Below are positions 56,022 to 64,000 of a stretch of 64,000 bases of DNA, piece by piece. Each line of letters begins with the position of its first letter. Within the stretch, counting starts at the first letter, position 1. The notes beneath the pieces are model-generated. The model had not been told where the DNA came from and searched no databases. It saw nothing but the letters and a program-made list of their open reading frames with translations. Origin of the DNA: Tetrapyrgos nigripes. Its lineage: Eukaryota; Basidiomycota; Agaricomycetes; Agaricales; Campanellaceae. The DNA lies in assembly GCA_013368315.1 (NCBI GenBank), contig JAACJM010000256.1, forward strand, positions 1-64,000. Reading direction: 5' to 3'. The translations under genes were made by a program, and so were the position numbers.

Positions 56022-56662
56022 AAGGAGGACGTGGTAGTGAGAAAACATTTAGCTATCTTGATCTCCAGCCTTATATGATTGAGCAAACCTCCATCATGAA
56101 TGTGTTTGCAGTTCTGTTCAAATTTCAGGAGTTCACTACAGATACAGAGAATCTATGTGATACTCTCATATATGCAAACATCCCTTTCACTGTTGTTTAC
56201 AAAATGCTATACCATGATCAGATTCGGCATCTAGCCAGAGCACATAATATCAAAACTGGTGCAAAATCTACGCTAACGCAAATTCAGAAACTGTGTGAGT
56301 CTCACACTTGTGTAGATTCTTGTCCTTATCTTATTTCTGTCTTCAGGCCAATCAATTATGTACACCCAATTCACCCAGAAGATAAAAAGTTTCCACCCAA
56401 GCCTGCATCACAAGACAATGTTCTAAATGTCATTCGCAGTTGGAGTAATGATTTGGAGGCTGGGTGCGCTGTGTGTGGGCAGCTAAGGCAGTGTGCTGAG
56501 CTCACTCCTTTAAAGTCAATTTATCACTTTCTTGGCCATCTCAAAGTGTCAGGTGTGACGCGTTTAGAGCGCAAACTTAGTACAGACAGAATCAAAGAAT
56601 ATGATGAACCAGTCATAGACAAAAAGTGCACAAAGTTTGTAGTGAGTGTCGTAAGGCTCTGA
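56018..56662 (+). pseudogene. Helitron B transposase, N-terminal segment (SAP-like, CxxC)
   Basis: 214 codons. The segment YHDQIRHLARAHNIKTG then KSTLTQIQKLCESHTC resembles a SAP-type DNA-binding helix pair; CAVCGQLRQCAE is a CxxC half-site. The frame leaves Helitron coding after IDKKC. The downstream frame resumes as KVHKVCSECRKALINGK, giving the second CxxC. A one-base change in the A-run near 56620-56628 explains the break. This segment should bind DNA ahead of the Rep domain. Confidence 0.65.
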
Positions 56663-59600
56663 TAAATGGAAAAATGCCAAGAATATGTTTGGCCAGAGGT
56701 TTATGGCTTGGAGACATTCCAGATGAGCTAAAGCGCTTGAATTTTGTGGAAAAATTGTTAATTCAAAAAATTCGAACTAATTGCTGCTTTGTGCGCGTCT
56801 CATCAGGCATGAGAAAAATGATTTCTCATGTCATAGCTTTTGACTCTCCTGTTGTCAAAGTATATGATACATTACCTCCTCCACCAGATGACCTAGATGA
56901 AGTGCTAGTGATTATGTTTACTGGACCATGCAAACCAACTGAAAAAGATTATCAGAGAACGCCAATGTTAGTACGACGAAAGTATGTTTATAATGCATTG
57001 ACATGGTTAAAATTAAATCACCCAGCTTATCATGAATTAAATATTTTATTAGAGAATCTTAATCAGTACTCAGAAGATTTGCCACCTGTGTCAGTAGAAT
57101 GGAAACCAACAGCTAGTGAAGGAAACAGAGTTCCAGAAGGGACAAGTGTACAAAATAATGAACCAGAAATTGGAACTGAACAGGGTGAAGTTCCTTTTGT
57201 GGTGCATGGGCTTACTGGTCAAAACCTTCAAAATGAAACTGTGGAATCACAGAAAGCAAAAGCACTGGCACATTTAAATTCACAAGGTAAATTTTTGGCA
57301 GTGGGTCACAGTAAAGATAGATCAACAATCTTCAGAAATCCAAAATTATACCCCTCAATTTTCCCATGGCTGTTTCCATATGGCCTAGGAGGCTTTGAAA
57401 TGAATGATATTCCACAATTTGGAGAGAAAGCCCATAAAAAATTCCTACTCAATTATCATGATGAACGTTTTGAAACTGACATCACTTTTCCATTTATTGC
57501 ATTTTCCCATGAGCAAATAAAAGCAGCAACCCATAATGGCTTTGCAATGACTGAGCTTCAATCATTTCCAGCAATTGCTGACCGCATACTCAATATTAAT
57601 CAAGCAGTATTGAATAATATTATACAAAGACTTGATAAAGGTGAAATAGTACATCCTGAGACAGAGAATGAAAAGACTTGCTTTTCTGTCATTCAAGATC
57701 TGGATCATGTTGGTGGTGGGGTGAAAGGGTCCATGACTAGCAAAAAATATCTTAGAAATGAGTTATGGTCACTGATTGCATATTTAGGTGCACCATCCTG
57801 GTATATCACCTTTGCTCCCTCAGACACAACTCATCCACTCTGTCTATATCATGCAGGTACAGATGAGAAGTTTCAACCATGTCTAAATTTACCAGATGAT
57901 GACAGGACCCGACAAGTAATCAGAAATCCAGTTTCTGGGGCTAAGTTCTTTGATTTTATGGTGAGGATGTTTATAAAGCATATATTAGGTGTTGATAGTG
58001 ATCATGACGGTCTTTTTGGCAAGACAAGTGCATATTATGGTACTGTAGAGCAGCAAGGTAGACTGACACTTCACTTGCACATGCTTCTTTGGATTGCCTT
58101 TTCCAAATCTCCCCAAGAGATAAGAGATGCAATCCTGGATCCAAACAGTGACTTTCAAAAGAGAATTGTTGAATATCTTGAAAGTGCACATACTGGTAAT
58201 TTCATGACAGGAAATCAAGAAAGTGTTGAAGAAAGGGTCAGGCTCAGAGCCCAATCAGAAGATTATGTTAATCCACTTTATTCACTCCCTGCAGAGCCAC
58301 CAAAACCAGTCAACCATAAATGCAGTTTCAAGGAGAGCTGTGAGACTTGCTTATCTACTGAACAATGGTGGAATCATTATAAAGATGAAGTGGATGACAT
58401 TGTATCTCGCACTCACATCCATAAATGCAAGTCAACCATGGGAAAGGATGGCAAGCGTAAAAAGAATAAAGATTATTTTGGCTGTCTTGATAATAAGTAT
58501 GGTACATGTAGTGCAAGATTTCCACATCAATTTGTGGAGACAACTCAGGTTGACCAGGAGACAGGTTACTTAAAGATGCAGAAACATGAGTCTTGGATTA
58601 ATACTTATAATCCTACCATGACTTATCTACTTAGATGCAACTCAGATGTGACTTCCCTACTGTCTGGAACCGCAATCAAAGCTGTTGTATACTATGTGAC
58701 AAATTATATCACAAAATGGAGTTTGAATACTCATGTAATTTTTGATGTCATAAAGTCAGTGCTTGAAAAAAATTCTGAAATGTTAAATGGACCATTGAGT
58801 CGGCAAGAGAAAGTAAGAAAATTAGTAACACAAATGGTAAATTTATTATCAGTCAAAATGGAATTGGGAGCTCCAATGATTTGCATGTATCTGCTAGACA
58901 ATCCAGACCACTATACCAGCCATAAGTTCAAATCCTTCTACTGGAAAAACTATGTAAATGAGGTTCAAAAATGCTGGACTATTTCTGATGAGAACTCATG
59001 TTCTATGAAAGATAAAGTAATTCTTCTAAGGAAGCGCAATGGTGTAGTTGCACTCTCACAAGTTTATGATTATATATACCACCCCTTACATCTTGAACAA
59101 ATGTGTCTTTACGATTGGGTGCAGCGATGTGAAAGACTCAAAGTTTCTACTAAGAAAGATGTATGTGACAATGCAGAGCAATTACCAGGCGTGTCATTCA
59201 ATGATGCAGACTCAGATACTGAAAGTAATGTTTCAGATTCAGGGTCTGATGCAGGTTTTGAATCTGATAATGAACTGAGTACACGTAAATATCCTCAAGG
59301 CCCAAAGCCAGTTTCCAAGGAAAAATTGGCAAGAAATGTGTTTCCATTTGTTCATGGCCATCCTCTGGCTGACTCACATGCATTAAAGGTTGTATCAGAT
59401 GATAAGCGACTTGTTCCAAACTTTATTGGAGGTACATTACCTAGAGCTGATAAAGGCAACCGTGAATATTATTGTACTGTAATGCTAACACTGTTTAAAC
59501 CCTGGAGAGCTGGTAAAGATTTAAAAAATAAAGATCAGACCTGGGATGATGCATTTGATAACTTTCAATTCACATCTCAACAGGAGCAGATTCTCAAGAA

Positions 59601-61236
59601 TTTTCAAGTTCGTTATGAGTGTTTAGATTCCAGAGATGACTACAATGCACAGAGAAGAGCAATGAGTGAGAAGATCCAGGATTCCTATCTTCCAGAGTAT
59701 GATGATGGCATTGACTCTGATTTACTTGACACTTTAGCTGATCCACTTAATGGAGAGTCTGGACCATTTGAAAGGCGAAGGCAGGAGGAGATGAACAAAA
59801 TGAAGGAGCTTTTGGTAGATATGGGATGGACTGACACTTTACATGACCAAAAAACATTGATTCCTCCAGCATGTCAGCCGCAAATTGATAAAAGTGCACA
59901 TGGCTGGAAACTTCAAATCAACAAAATGAGGCAAGATATACTTGATAAAAGACATAGATCAGGTGCAGACCAGAAATCCAATAATAAATTTAAAAACCCA
60001 TTTCCTGAACAAGTAGAAATACTAGATAAAACTGCATTTGAGCAAAGGACAAGACAAGGCCACACTCAGAATCTGATTGATCAGATAGCAAATGAGTTCC
60101 AATTCCAGGATAATGCAGAGCAAGAGAGAGCATTCAGAATCATAGCAAATCATGCAGTCAGCCCCTGCCCTCAGCAGTTAAAGATGTATATAGGTGGAAT
60201 GGGTGGCACTGGTAAATCAACTGTATTGTGTGCTCTACGCAAGTTCTTTGCAGAGAGAAAAGAGTCACACCGTATGCTAGTTGTTGCACCAACTGAAAAT
60301 GCAGCTGCACTACTAGCAGGATCAACATATCATTATATGTTTGGTATCAACTCAAAACCAGAAGGAGAGAATCATTCAACATCTATTCCACAGATCTGCT
60401 CCCGGTTGGAAGGTGTCAACTACATATTTCTTGATGAAGTTTCAATGTTGTCATGTAAAGACATGTACAAGATCAGTGCAAAGTTAGCCCTTGCTTTAAG
60501 CATGCCTCATCTTCCTTTTGGAGGAATGAACATGATTTTTGCTGGTGACTTTGGTCAGCTGCCCCCTGCTATAGGTGGTGAAAGTGTAGCATTGTACAGT
60601 CATTCTATTGGTCACTCACCAAAATCAAGAGCAGATCAAGAAAGTGCTATAGGCCAGCATCTCTGGCATCAAGTAACTACAGTTGTAATGCTTAGAAAAA
60701 ACATGAGACAAACTGAAACATCGGAAAAAGATGACAATTATCGAAAGGCTCTGGAGAATATGCGGTATAAGTCATGTACCTCAGAAGATATTGCTTTTTT
60801 GCGAACACTAATATCAAACCCTAATGAGCCTAGCAAGTCACTCAGACATAAAAATTTCCGTAATACTCCTATTATTCTTACTTATAATAAACATAAAGAT
60901 GTAGCTAACAAGCTTGGAACAGAGCGCTTTGCTGCTGAAACAGGACAGACGTTGATGTCTTTTTATTCAGAAGATGAACAGGTTGTTCTGGAAGATATTC
61001 CAGAAAATGAAAAACAGCATAGAAAAAGACGCAAGTCAAAGAGATTCAAAGTCAATAATAAAGTTCAACATGAGTTATGGACTCAATCCCATTCTTATAA
61101 TGATAGACAAATCCCTGGTAGACTGGATCTATGTCTAGGAATGCCTGTCATGATTAGATATAACAGTGCTACTGAACTCTGTATTACTAAGGGACAAGAA
61201 GGGCATGTCCATAGCTGGAAAGAGAAAGTGGGCTAG
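56626..61236 (+). CDS. Helitron B transposase: DUF6570, Rep and Pif1 helicase
   Basis: An open frame of 1536 codons. About residues 8-60: zinc-finger half CSECRKA and LARGLWLGDIPDELK. About 64-165: DUF6570-like block (VYDTLPPPPDDLDEVLVIMF, TPMLVRRKYVYNALTWLKLN). Rep: GAPSWYITFAPSDTTHPLCL (about 390), HUH motif in LTLHLHMLLW (about 482), Tyr region VVYYVTNYITKW (about 688), which would cut and join DNA strands in rolling-circle transposition. Helicase: Walker A GGMGGTGKST (about 1190), Walker B FLDEVSM (about 1270), FAGDFGQLPPAIGG. An acidic Ser/Asp linker lies near 860-885. The frame ends at TAG 61234-61236, after KEKVG. Copy A reads on at this point, so the TAG is an inactivating mutation or a readthrough site. 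Acts in the nucleus. Confidence 0.88.
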   Translation: MHKVCSECRKALINGKMPRICLARGLWLGDIPDELKRLNFVEKLLIQKIRTNCCFVRVSSGMRKMISHVIAFDSPVVKVYDTLPPPPDDLDEVLVIMFTGPCKPTEKDYQRTPMLVRRKYVYNALTWLKLNHPAYHELNILLENLNQYSEDLPPVSVEWKPTASEGNRVPEGTSVQNNEPEIGTEQGEVPFVVHGLTGQNLQNETVESQKAKALAHLNSQGKFLAVGHSKDRSTIFRNPKLYPSIFPWLFPYGLGGFEMNDIPQFGEKAHKKFLLNYHDERFETDITFPFIAFSHEQIKAATHNGFAMTELQSFPAIADRILNINQAVLNNIIQRLDKGEIVHPETENEKTCFSVIQDLDHVGGGVKGSMTSKKYLRNELWSLIAYLGAPSWYITFAPSDTTHPLCLYHAGTDEKFQPCLNLPDDDRTRQVIRNPVSGAKFFDFMVRMFIKHILGVDSDHDGLFGKTSAYYGTVEQQGRLTLHLHMLLWIAFSKSPQEIRDAILDPNSDFQKRIVEYLESAHTGNFMTGNQESVEERVRLRAQSEDYVNPLYSLPAEPPKPVNHKCSFKESCETCLSTEQWWNHYKDEVDDIVSRTHIHKCKSTMGKDGKRKKNKDYFGCLDNKYGTCSARFPHQFVETTQVDQETGYLKMQKHESWINTYNPTMTYLLRCNSDVTSLLSGTAIKAVVYYVTNYITKWSLNTHVIFDVIKSVLEKNSEMLNGPLSRQEKVRKLVTQMVNLLSVKMELGAPMICMYLLDNPDHYTSHKFKSFYWKNYVNEVQKCWTISDENSCSMKDKVILLRKRNGVVALSQVYDYIYHPLHLEQMCLYDWVQRCERLKVSTKKDVCDNAEQLPGVSFNDADSDTESNVSDSGSDAGFESDNELSTRKYPQGPKPVSKEKLARNVFPFVHGHPLADSHALKVVSDDKRLVPNFIGGTLPRADKGNREYYCTVMLTLFKPWRAGKDLKNKDQTWDDAFDNFQFTSQQEQILKNFQVRYECLDSRDDYNAQRRAMSEKIQDSYLPEYDDGIDSDLLDTLADPLNGESGPFERRRQEEMNKMKELLVDMGWTDTLHDQKTLIPPACQPQIDKSAHGWKLQINKMRQDILDKRHRSGADQKSNNKFKNPFPEQVEILDKTAFEQRTRQGHTQNLIDQIANEFQFQDNAEQERAFRIIANHAVSPCPQQLKMYIGGMGGTGKSTVLCALRKFFAERKESHRMLVVAPTENAAALLAGSTYHYMFGINSKPEGENHSTSIPQICSRLEGVNYIFLDEVSMLSCKDMYKISAKLALALSMPHLPFGGMNMIFAGDFGQLPPAIGGESVALYSHSIGHSPKSRADQESAIGQHLWHQVTTVVMLRKNMRQTETSEKDDNYRKALENMRYKSCTSEDIAFLRTLISNPNEPSKSLRHKNFRNTPIILTYNKHKDVANKLGTERFAAETGQTLMSFYSEDEQVVLEDIPENEKQHRKRRKSKRFKVNNKVQHELWTQSHSYNDRQIPGRLDLCLGMPVMIRYNSATELCITKGQEGHVHSWKEKVG

Positions 61237-62811
61237 CATGGCAAGCCTGTCTTAGATGTTCTTTTTATTAAACTACATAACCCCCCTAAACCTCCATCTC
61301 CAATTCAATTTGAGGGTCTTCCTGAAAATGTAGTACCAATAACTCGAAATACTGTCAGAATTGAATGCAAACTTTCAGATGATTCCCAAATTGCCATATC
61401 CCATACTCAAGTTGAAGTACTTCCCAATTTTGCTATGACAGATTTTGCATCTCAAGGCAAAACAAGAAATTGGAATGTGGTTGACATTAATAATAGCAGA
61501 GATTTCCGAGCTATATATACTGCATTATCACGCAGCTCCTGTGCTGACCAAACATTAGTCCTTCAAGGATTCAATGGAAGTCTTCTTACAGGAGGCCTGA
61601 AAAACAAAGGGGGATATAGACAGGAATTGAGAGAGCTAGAAATCTTAGATGAAATAAGTAAACTTAAACATTTAGGCCTATTATCAGCCTCAGTCTCAGG
61701 TGATCGACGTTCAATGCTGATTAAATCTTTCCGCACTATAGGTAAAAACTTTGTACCTGCTTTTGCACACAAATCTATTGTGTGGAATGATAGTGATCCT
61801 TTACCTGACACTTTTGAGTCTGGAGAAACATGGCAGATCATTGCTGATGATAAAATACATCAACAGAAGAAATCTAAACAACTGAGAGGTAATTTCAAAC
61901 CAGCACTAGGAGCTGTAACTAATGTATCAACTTCAAGTCTCAAAAGGAAAAGTAGGTCTGAAGAAGTAATTAATGACATTCCTTTGAAGAAGCTTAAAGA
62001 AGATAAGAATATTTCTACTGAATCTACCCAGCTACTTTCTTTCTTAAACTGGTCCAATAATAGCTGTGCCTATGATTCTGCTATAATGTTACTTTACTAT
62101 TTACACTCAAATTATTCAGAAAAATTTCAAATAGAAGCATCTCATTTTACACAAATACTCTCCACAGAGTTGGCTAGTGCTTTTCAGTCTAATGTTGTTG
62201 ACCTTGCAGCTTGCAGAGAAAGCTTAAGACTGGGTCTCCATCACATTGATCCTGAAGCCTTTCCATACAGTGAGTATGCAGATGCTAGTGAAGTCCTACT
62301 TCAACTGACTCAATCAGATATGCCCTTTTCTAAACGAAGGGTTGTATGTAGTAATGACCATACTTTCAAGCCTTGGAAGAATAGAAACAATATGCTTTTA
62401 TACACTTCAACACGTGCATATCATTCCACTCAGGAATGGTTGGACAATTACACCCAGCCTTTTGGATGGAACTGCCAAACCTGTCATACTGAGCTTCAGA
62501 CAATTGTTGAATTTATCAGATTCCCAGAATTTTTCTTACTTTATATTCCAATAAATGTCTCAACACAGGTTGATAAGATTGTTAATCTCACAGTTAATCA
62601 GCAGCAAAGAGTATACCATCTGAAAGCAGTCATCTATTTTGGGGACAGACATTTTATTCTAAGAATAATCAGTGATACAGGAGATTACATCTATGATGGT
62701 ATGAAAAATGGCTTTCCTCAAAAAGTTAGCTCCCAAATTAGTGAGAATGAAATGATATCATATTATGAAGGTAGAAAGGCAGCAACATTGCTCTACATTA
62801 AAGTTGGTTGA
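61237..62811 (+). pseudogene. Helitron B helicase end fused to a USP-like (C19) domain
   Basis: Same frame as the upstream CDS after the TAG: HGKPVLDVLFIKLHN, then helicase end motifs FAMTDFASQGKTRNWNVVDI and AIYTALSRSS. A basic linker follows (SLKRKSRSEEV, PLKKLKED; possible nuclear signal). Counting from the ATG at 61435, Cys211 lies in SFLNWSNNSCAYDSAIMLLY, like the N/Q...NSCxxxS/D Cys box of ubiquitin-specific proteases. His406 lies in YHLKAVIYFGDRHFILRI and Asp421 in YIYDGM, like their His box. GWNCQTCHTELQ adds a CxxC. Stop at 62811. A papain-fold deubiquitinase-like activity is inferred; not all USP elements (paired zinc CxxC) are present. Confidence 0.7.
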
Positions 62812-63100
62812 AACCTGATTACTTGAGCCTCGTTACTGCCATGCGAAGCGGTGGCCCACAGCTCCTTCATCTCGTTCTTATAACCTGACGTTTCTGCATG
62901 TGGCTATGCTTGATAACTTCACCGGTCCGCGGTGCCATTTGATCACTGTAACCGGTCATCGGCCATTGCCGCAAAGACACGTGATCTGCAACGCTCATCA
63001 TCTTTCACCCTTACTCATCGCTGCTCACCATCCATGAACTGATTACTTGGGCCTCGTTACTGCCACGCGAAGCGGTGGCCCACAGCTCCTTCATCTCTGA
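62812..63100 (+). repeat. SINE tail / R2 / SINE tail composite right of Helitron B
   Basis: 62815-62870 and 63040-63098 are near-identical 58-bp segments (CTGATTACTTG.GCCTCGTTA, TGCCA.GCGAAGCGGTGGCC, CACAGCTCCTTCATCTC), both resembling the SINE tail. Between them (62867-63038) lies the R2 sequence also found at 54.26-54.42 kb. So R2 copies appear to end in the same tail as the SINE, and this locus may be a partial tandem duplication of one R2 (period about 226). Confidence 0.65.
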
Positions 63101-63259
63101 TATAGCTTCTTTCATAGCTTTCTTTACAGCTTTGGTTACAGCTTCCTTTACACCTTTACTTTTACATATATAAACCCTGTCCTGACACCTGGTTCCCCAT
63201 CTTGACCTCTTTGTCGTTGGGACCAGGTGTGTATTCTCTCCCTCACTAGTTCTCTCGCT
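63101..63259. other. chromovirus 3' flank
   Basis: Imperfect (T)AGCTT(C/T)(T)TT(C/T)A words near 63105-63155 and a TATATAAACCC near 63169. Could belong to the LTR of the element to the right, but no TG...CA boundary was found. Confidence 0.3.
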
Positions 63260-64000
63260 TTACTGATAGACCTTGTAGTTCCAGTACTCACTGCTGTCTG
63301 TTAGCTCATTGCCGTTGCTGTTATCGCTATCTAAGCAATTACCTCTTTGTGACATTAGGTCAAGATCCCTTACTGCAGTTGATCCTGACGCTGGTTCCCA
63401 TGAATTTTCTGAGTCAGTGTAGTCTAACCATTTGACTAAGTATTGTACTCCCCAGCGATTTCTCATTGGCTTTGAATCCAACATTGCTTTGACATCATAT
63501 TCGTTGTCTTCTGGAAGTAGTTCCGCCGGTTCACCTGGGTAGTTCACTTGATGAGCTTCAGTTTCTTTATATGGAAGACTGGATGGACTCGCCAGGTTTT
63601 TGGTAGTTTGAGGCGATAGTTGACTTCGCTGATTATGTCAGTGATTTTGAATGGTCCATGTCGACAATTTGCCAACTTAGCTTTTGGCCTTGTTGTTTTC
63701 AGATTTTTACCATCCAACAGTACTTTGTCTCCAACTTTAAATTTCACTCCTTCTTTCACATGATCCATGTTTTGTCTCTTCATCAGCTCTGCTGCTGTTG
63801 TCAGGGTTGCTTTCAATTCTTCTCATAACACTTCAAGGTTGTGCAGGCGTTCTTCAACTTTTGGCACATGTGAAGATGGGTTAATTGATGGAAAGAGTCA
63901 TGGAAGGTATCCATGGAGTAGTTCGAATGGTGACTTGTTGGTTGCAGAATGGACTCGAGTGTTGTGACAGAATCCAGCATATGGTAGGTATTTAACCCAA
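63260..64000 (-). pseudogene. chromovirus (Ty3-type) integrase C-terminus and chromodomain
   Basis: The minus strand, entering from the right edge, reads WVKYLPYAGFCHNTRVHSAT and SPFELLHGYLP (end of the integrase catalytic core). A stop near 63886 and another near 63825 interrupt it. The integrase C-terminal domain follows at 63816-63544 (KVGDKVLLDGKNLKT, HGPFKITDIISEVNYRLKLP, RVHPVFHIKKLKL). Last is a chromodomain (63547-63260: RWGVQYLVKWLDYTDSENSW). The chromodomain would direct integration to heterochromatin. A frame change separates the last two parts, and the stops show the copy is dead. The rest lies outside the window. Confidence 0.85.

Larger units (their letters stand above)
55479..62811 (+). 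mobile_element. Helitron copy B, nearly intact, with USP-like C-terminus
   Basis: At least 7.3 kb, AT-rich, plus strand. Order: leader frame, SAP-like and zinc-finger segment, DUF6570-like block, Helitron Rep (HUH and Tyr motifs), Pif1-type helicase, and a cysteine-protease-like domain. Only two breaks were found in the 6.8 kb from 56018 to 62811: a frameshift near 56625-56640 and a TAG at 61234-61236. Copy A (26.5-30.4 kb) has at least one nonsense codon and two frameshifts in 3.9 kb. The exact termini (5' TC, 3' hairpin plus CTRR) are not determined. Confidence 0.85.

Overview
The window looks like a transposon-rich part of the genome of an agaricomycete (mushroom-type basidiomycete). The evidence is dense short introns (about 50-90 nt, GT...AG) and gene families typical of that group: a secreted type-B carboxylesterase, a DUF2306-like membrane protein, a DUF6534 membrane protein, a multi-span 'pheromone-receptor-like' membrane protein and an F-box-like protein. 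The mobile elements also fit: chromoviral Ty3, Helitrons with DUF6570, DIRS-like elements and many hAT families. No rRNA, tRNA or CRISPR array was recognised.

Layout. 0-5.3 kb: a ten-exon carboxylesterase (minus strand) between two copies of a tRNA-derived SINE. 6-9.6 kb: a tandem duplication, a short-unit array, a decayed hAT transposase and a fragment of a chromovirus pol gene. 9.6-15.5 kb: a LINE on the minus strand (ORF1 with CCHC finger, ORF2 with endonuclease and part of the reverse transcriptase), with a 600-bp hAT MITE inserted in ORF1; a sister MITE sits at 16.4-17.0 kb. 19.3-23.9 kb: two plus-strand host genes. 25.1-30.4 kb: a hAT derivative and a decayed Helitron (minus). 31.4-32.2 kb: an F-box-like gene. 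32.9-36.9 kb: three different repeat arrays. 36.9-39.8 kb: a DIRS-like pol/gag remnant. 40.5-47 kb: nested TIR elements, including pogo-like, long-TIR and two hAT elements. 48.6-50.1 kb: a DUF6534 gene with a tandemly duplicated promoter. 51-54.4 kb: SINEs. 55.5-62.8 kb: a nearly intact Helitron whose product ends in a ubiquitin-specific-protease-like domain. 63.2-64 kb: the 3' end of a chromovirus pol gene (minus).

The few host genes are separate transcription units, each in its own clearing between repeats; I see no biosynthetic cluster. Most of the sequence records insertion upon insertion. Five elements are dated relative to their hosts by exact 8-bp target duplications and one by a TA duplication. 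The most interesting item is the Helitron at 55.5-62.8 kb, which carries only one frameshift and one nonsense codon.

Exon limits were set by eye from splice motifs and reading-frame continuity. Family assignments come from recognised motifs, not from database searches.
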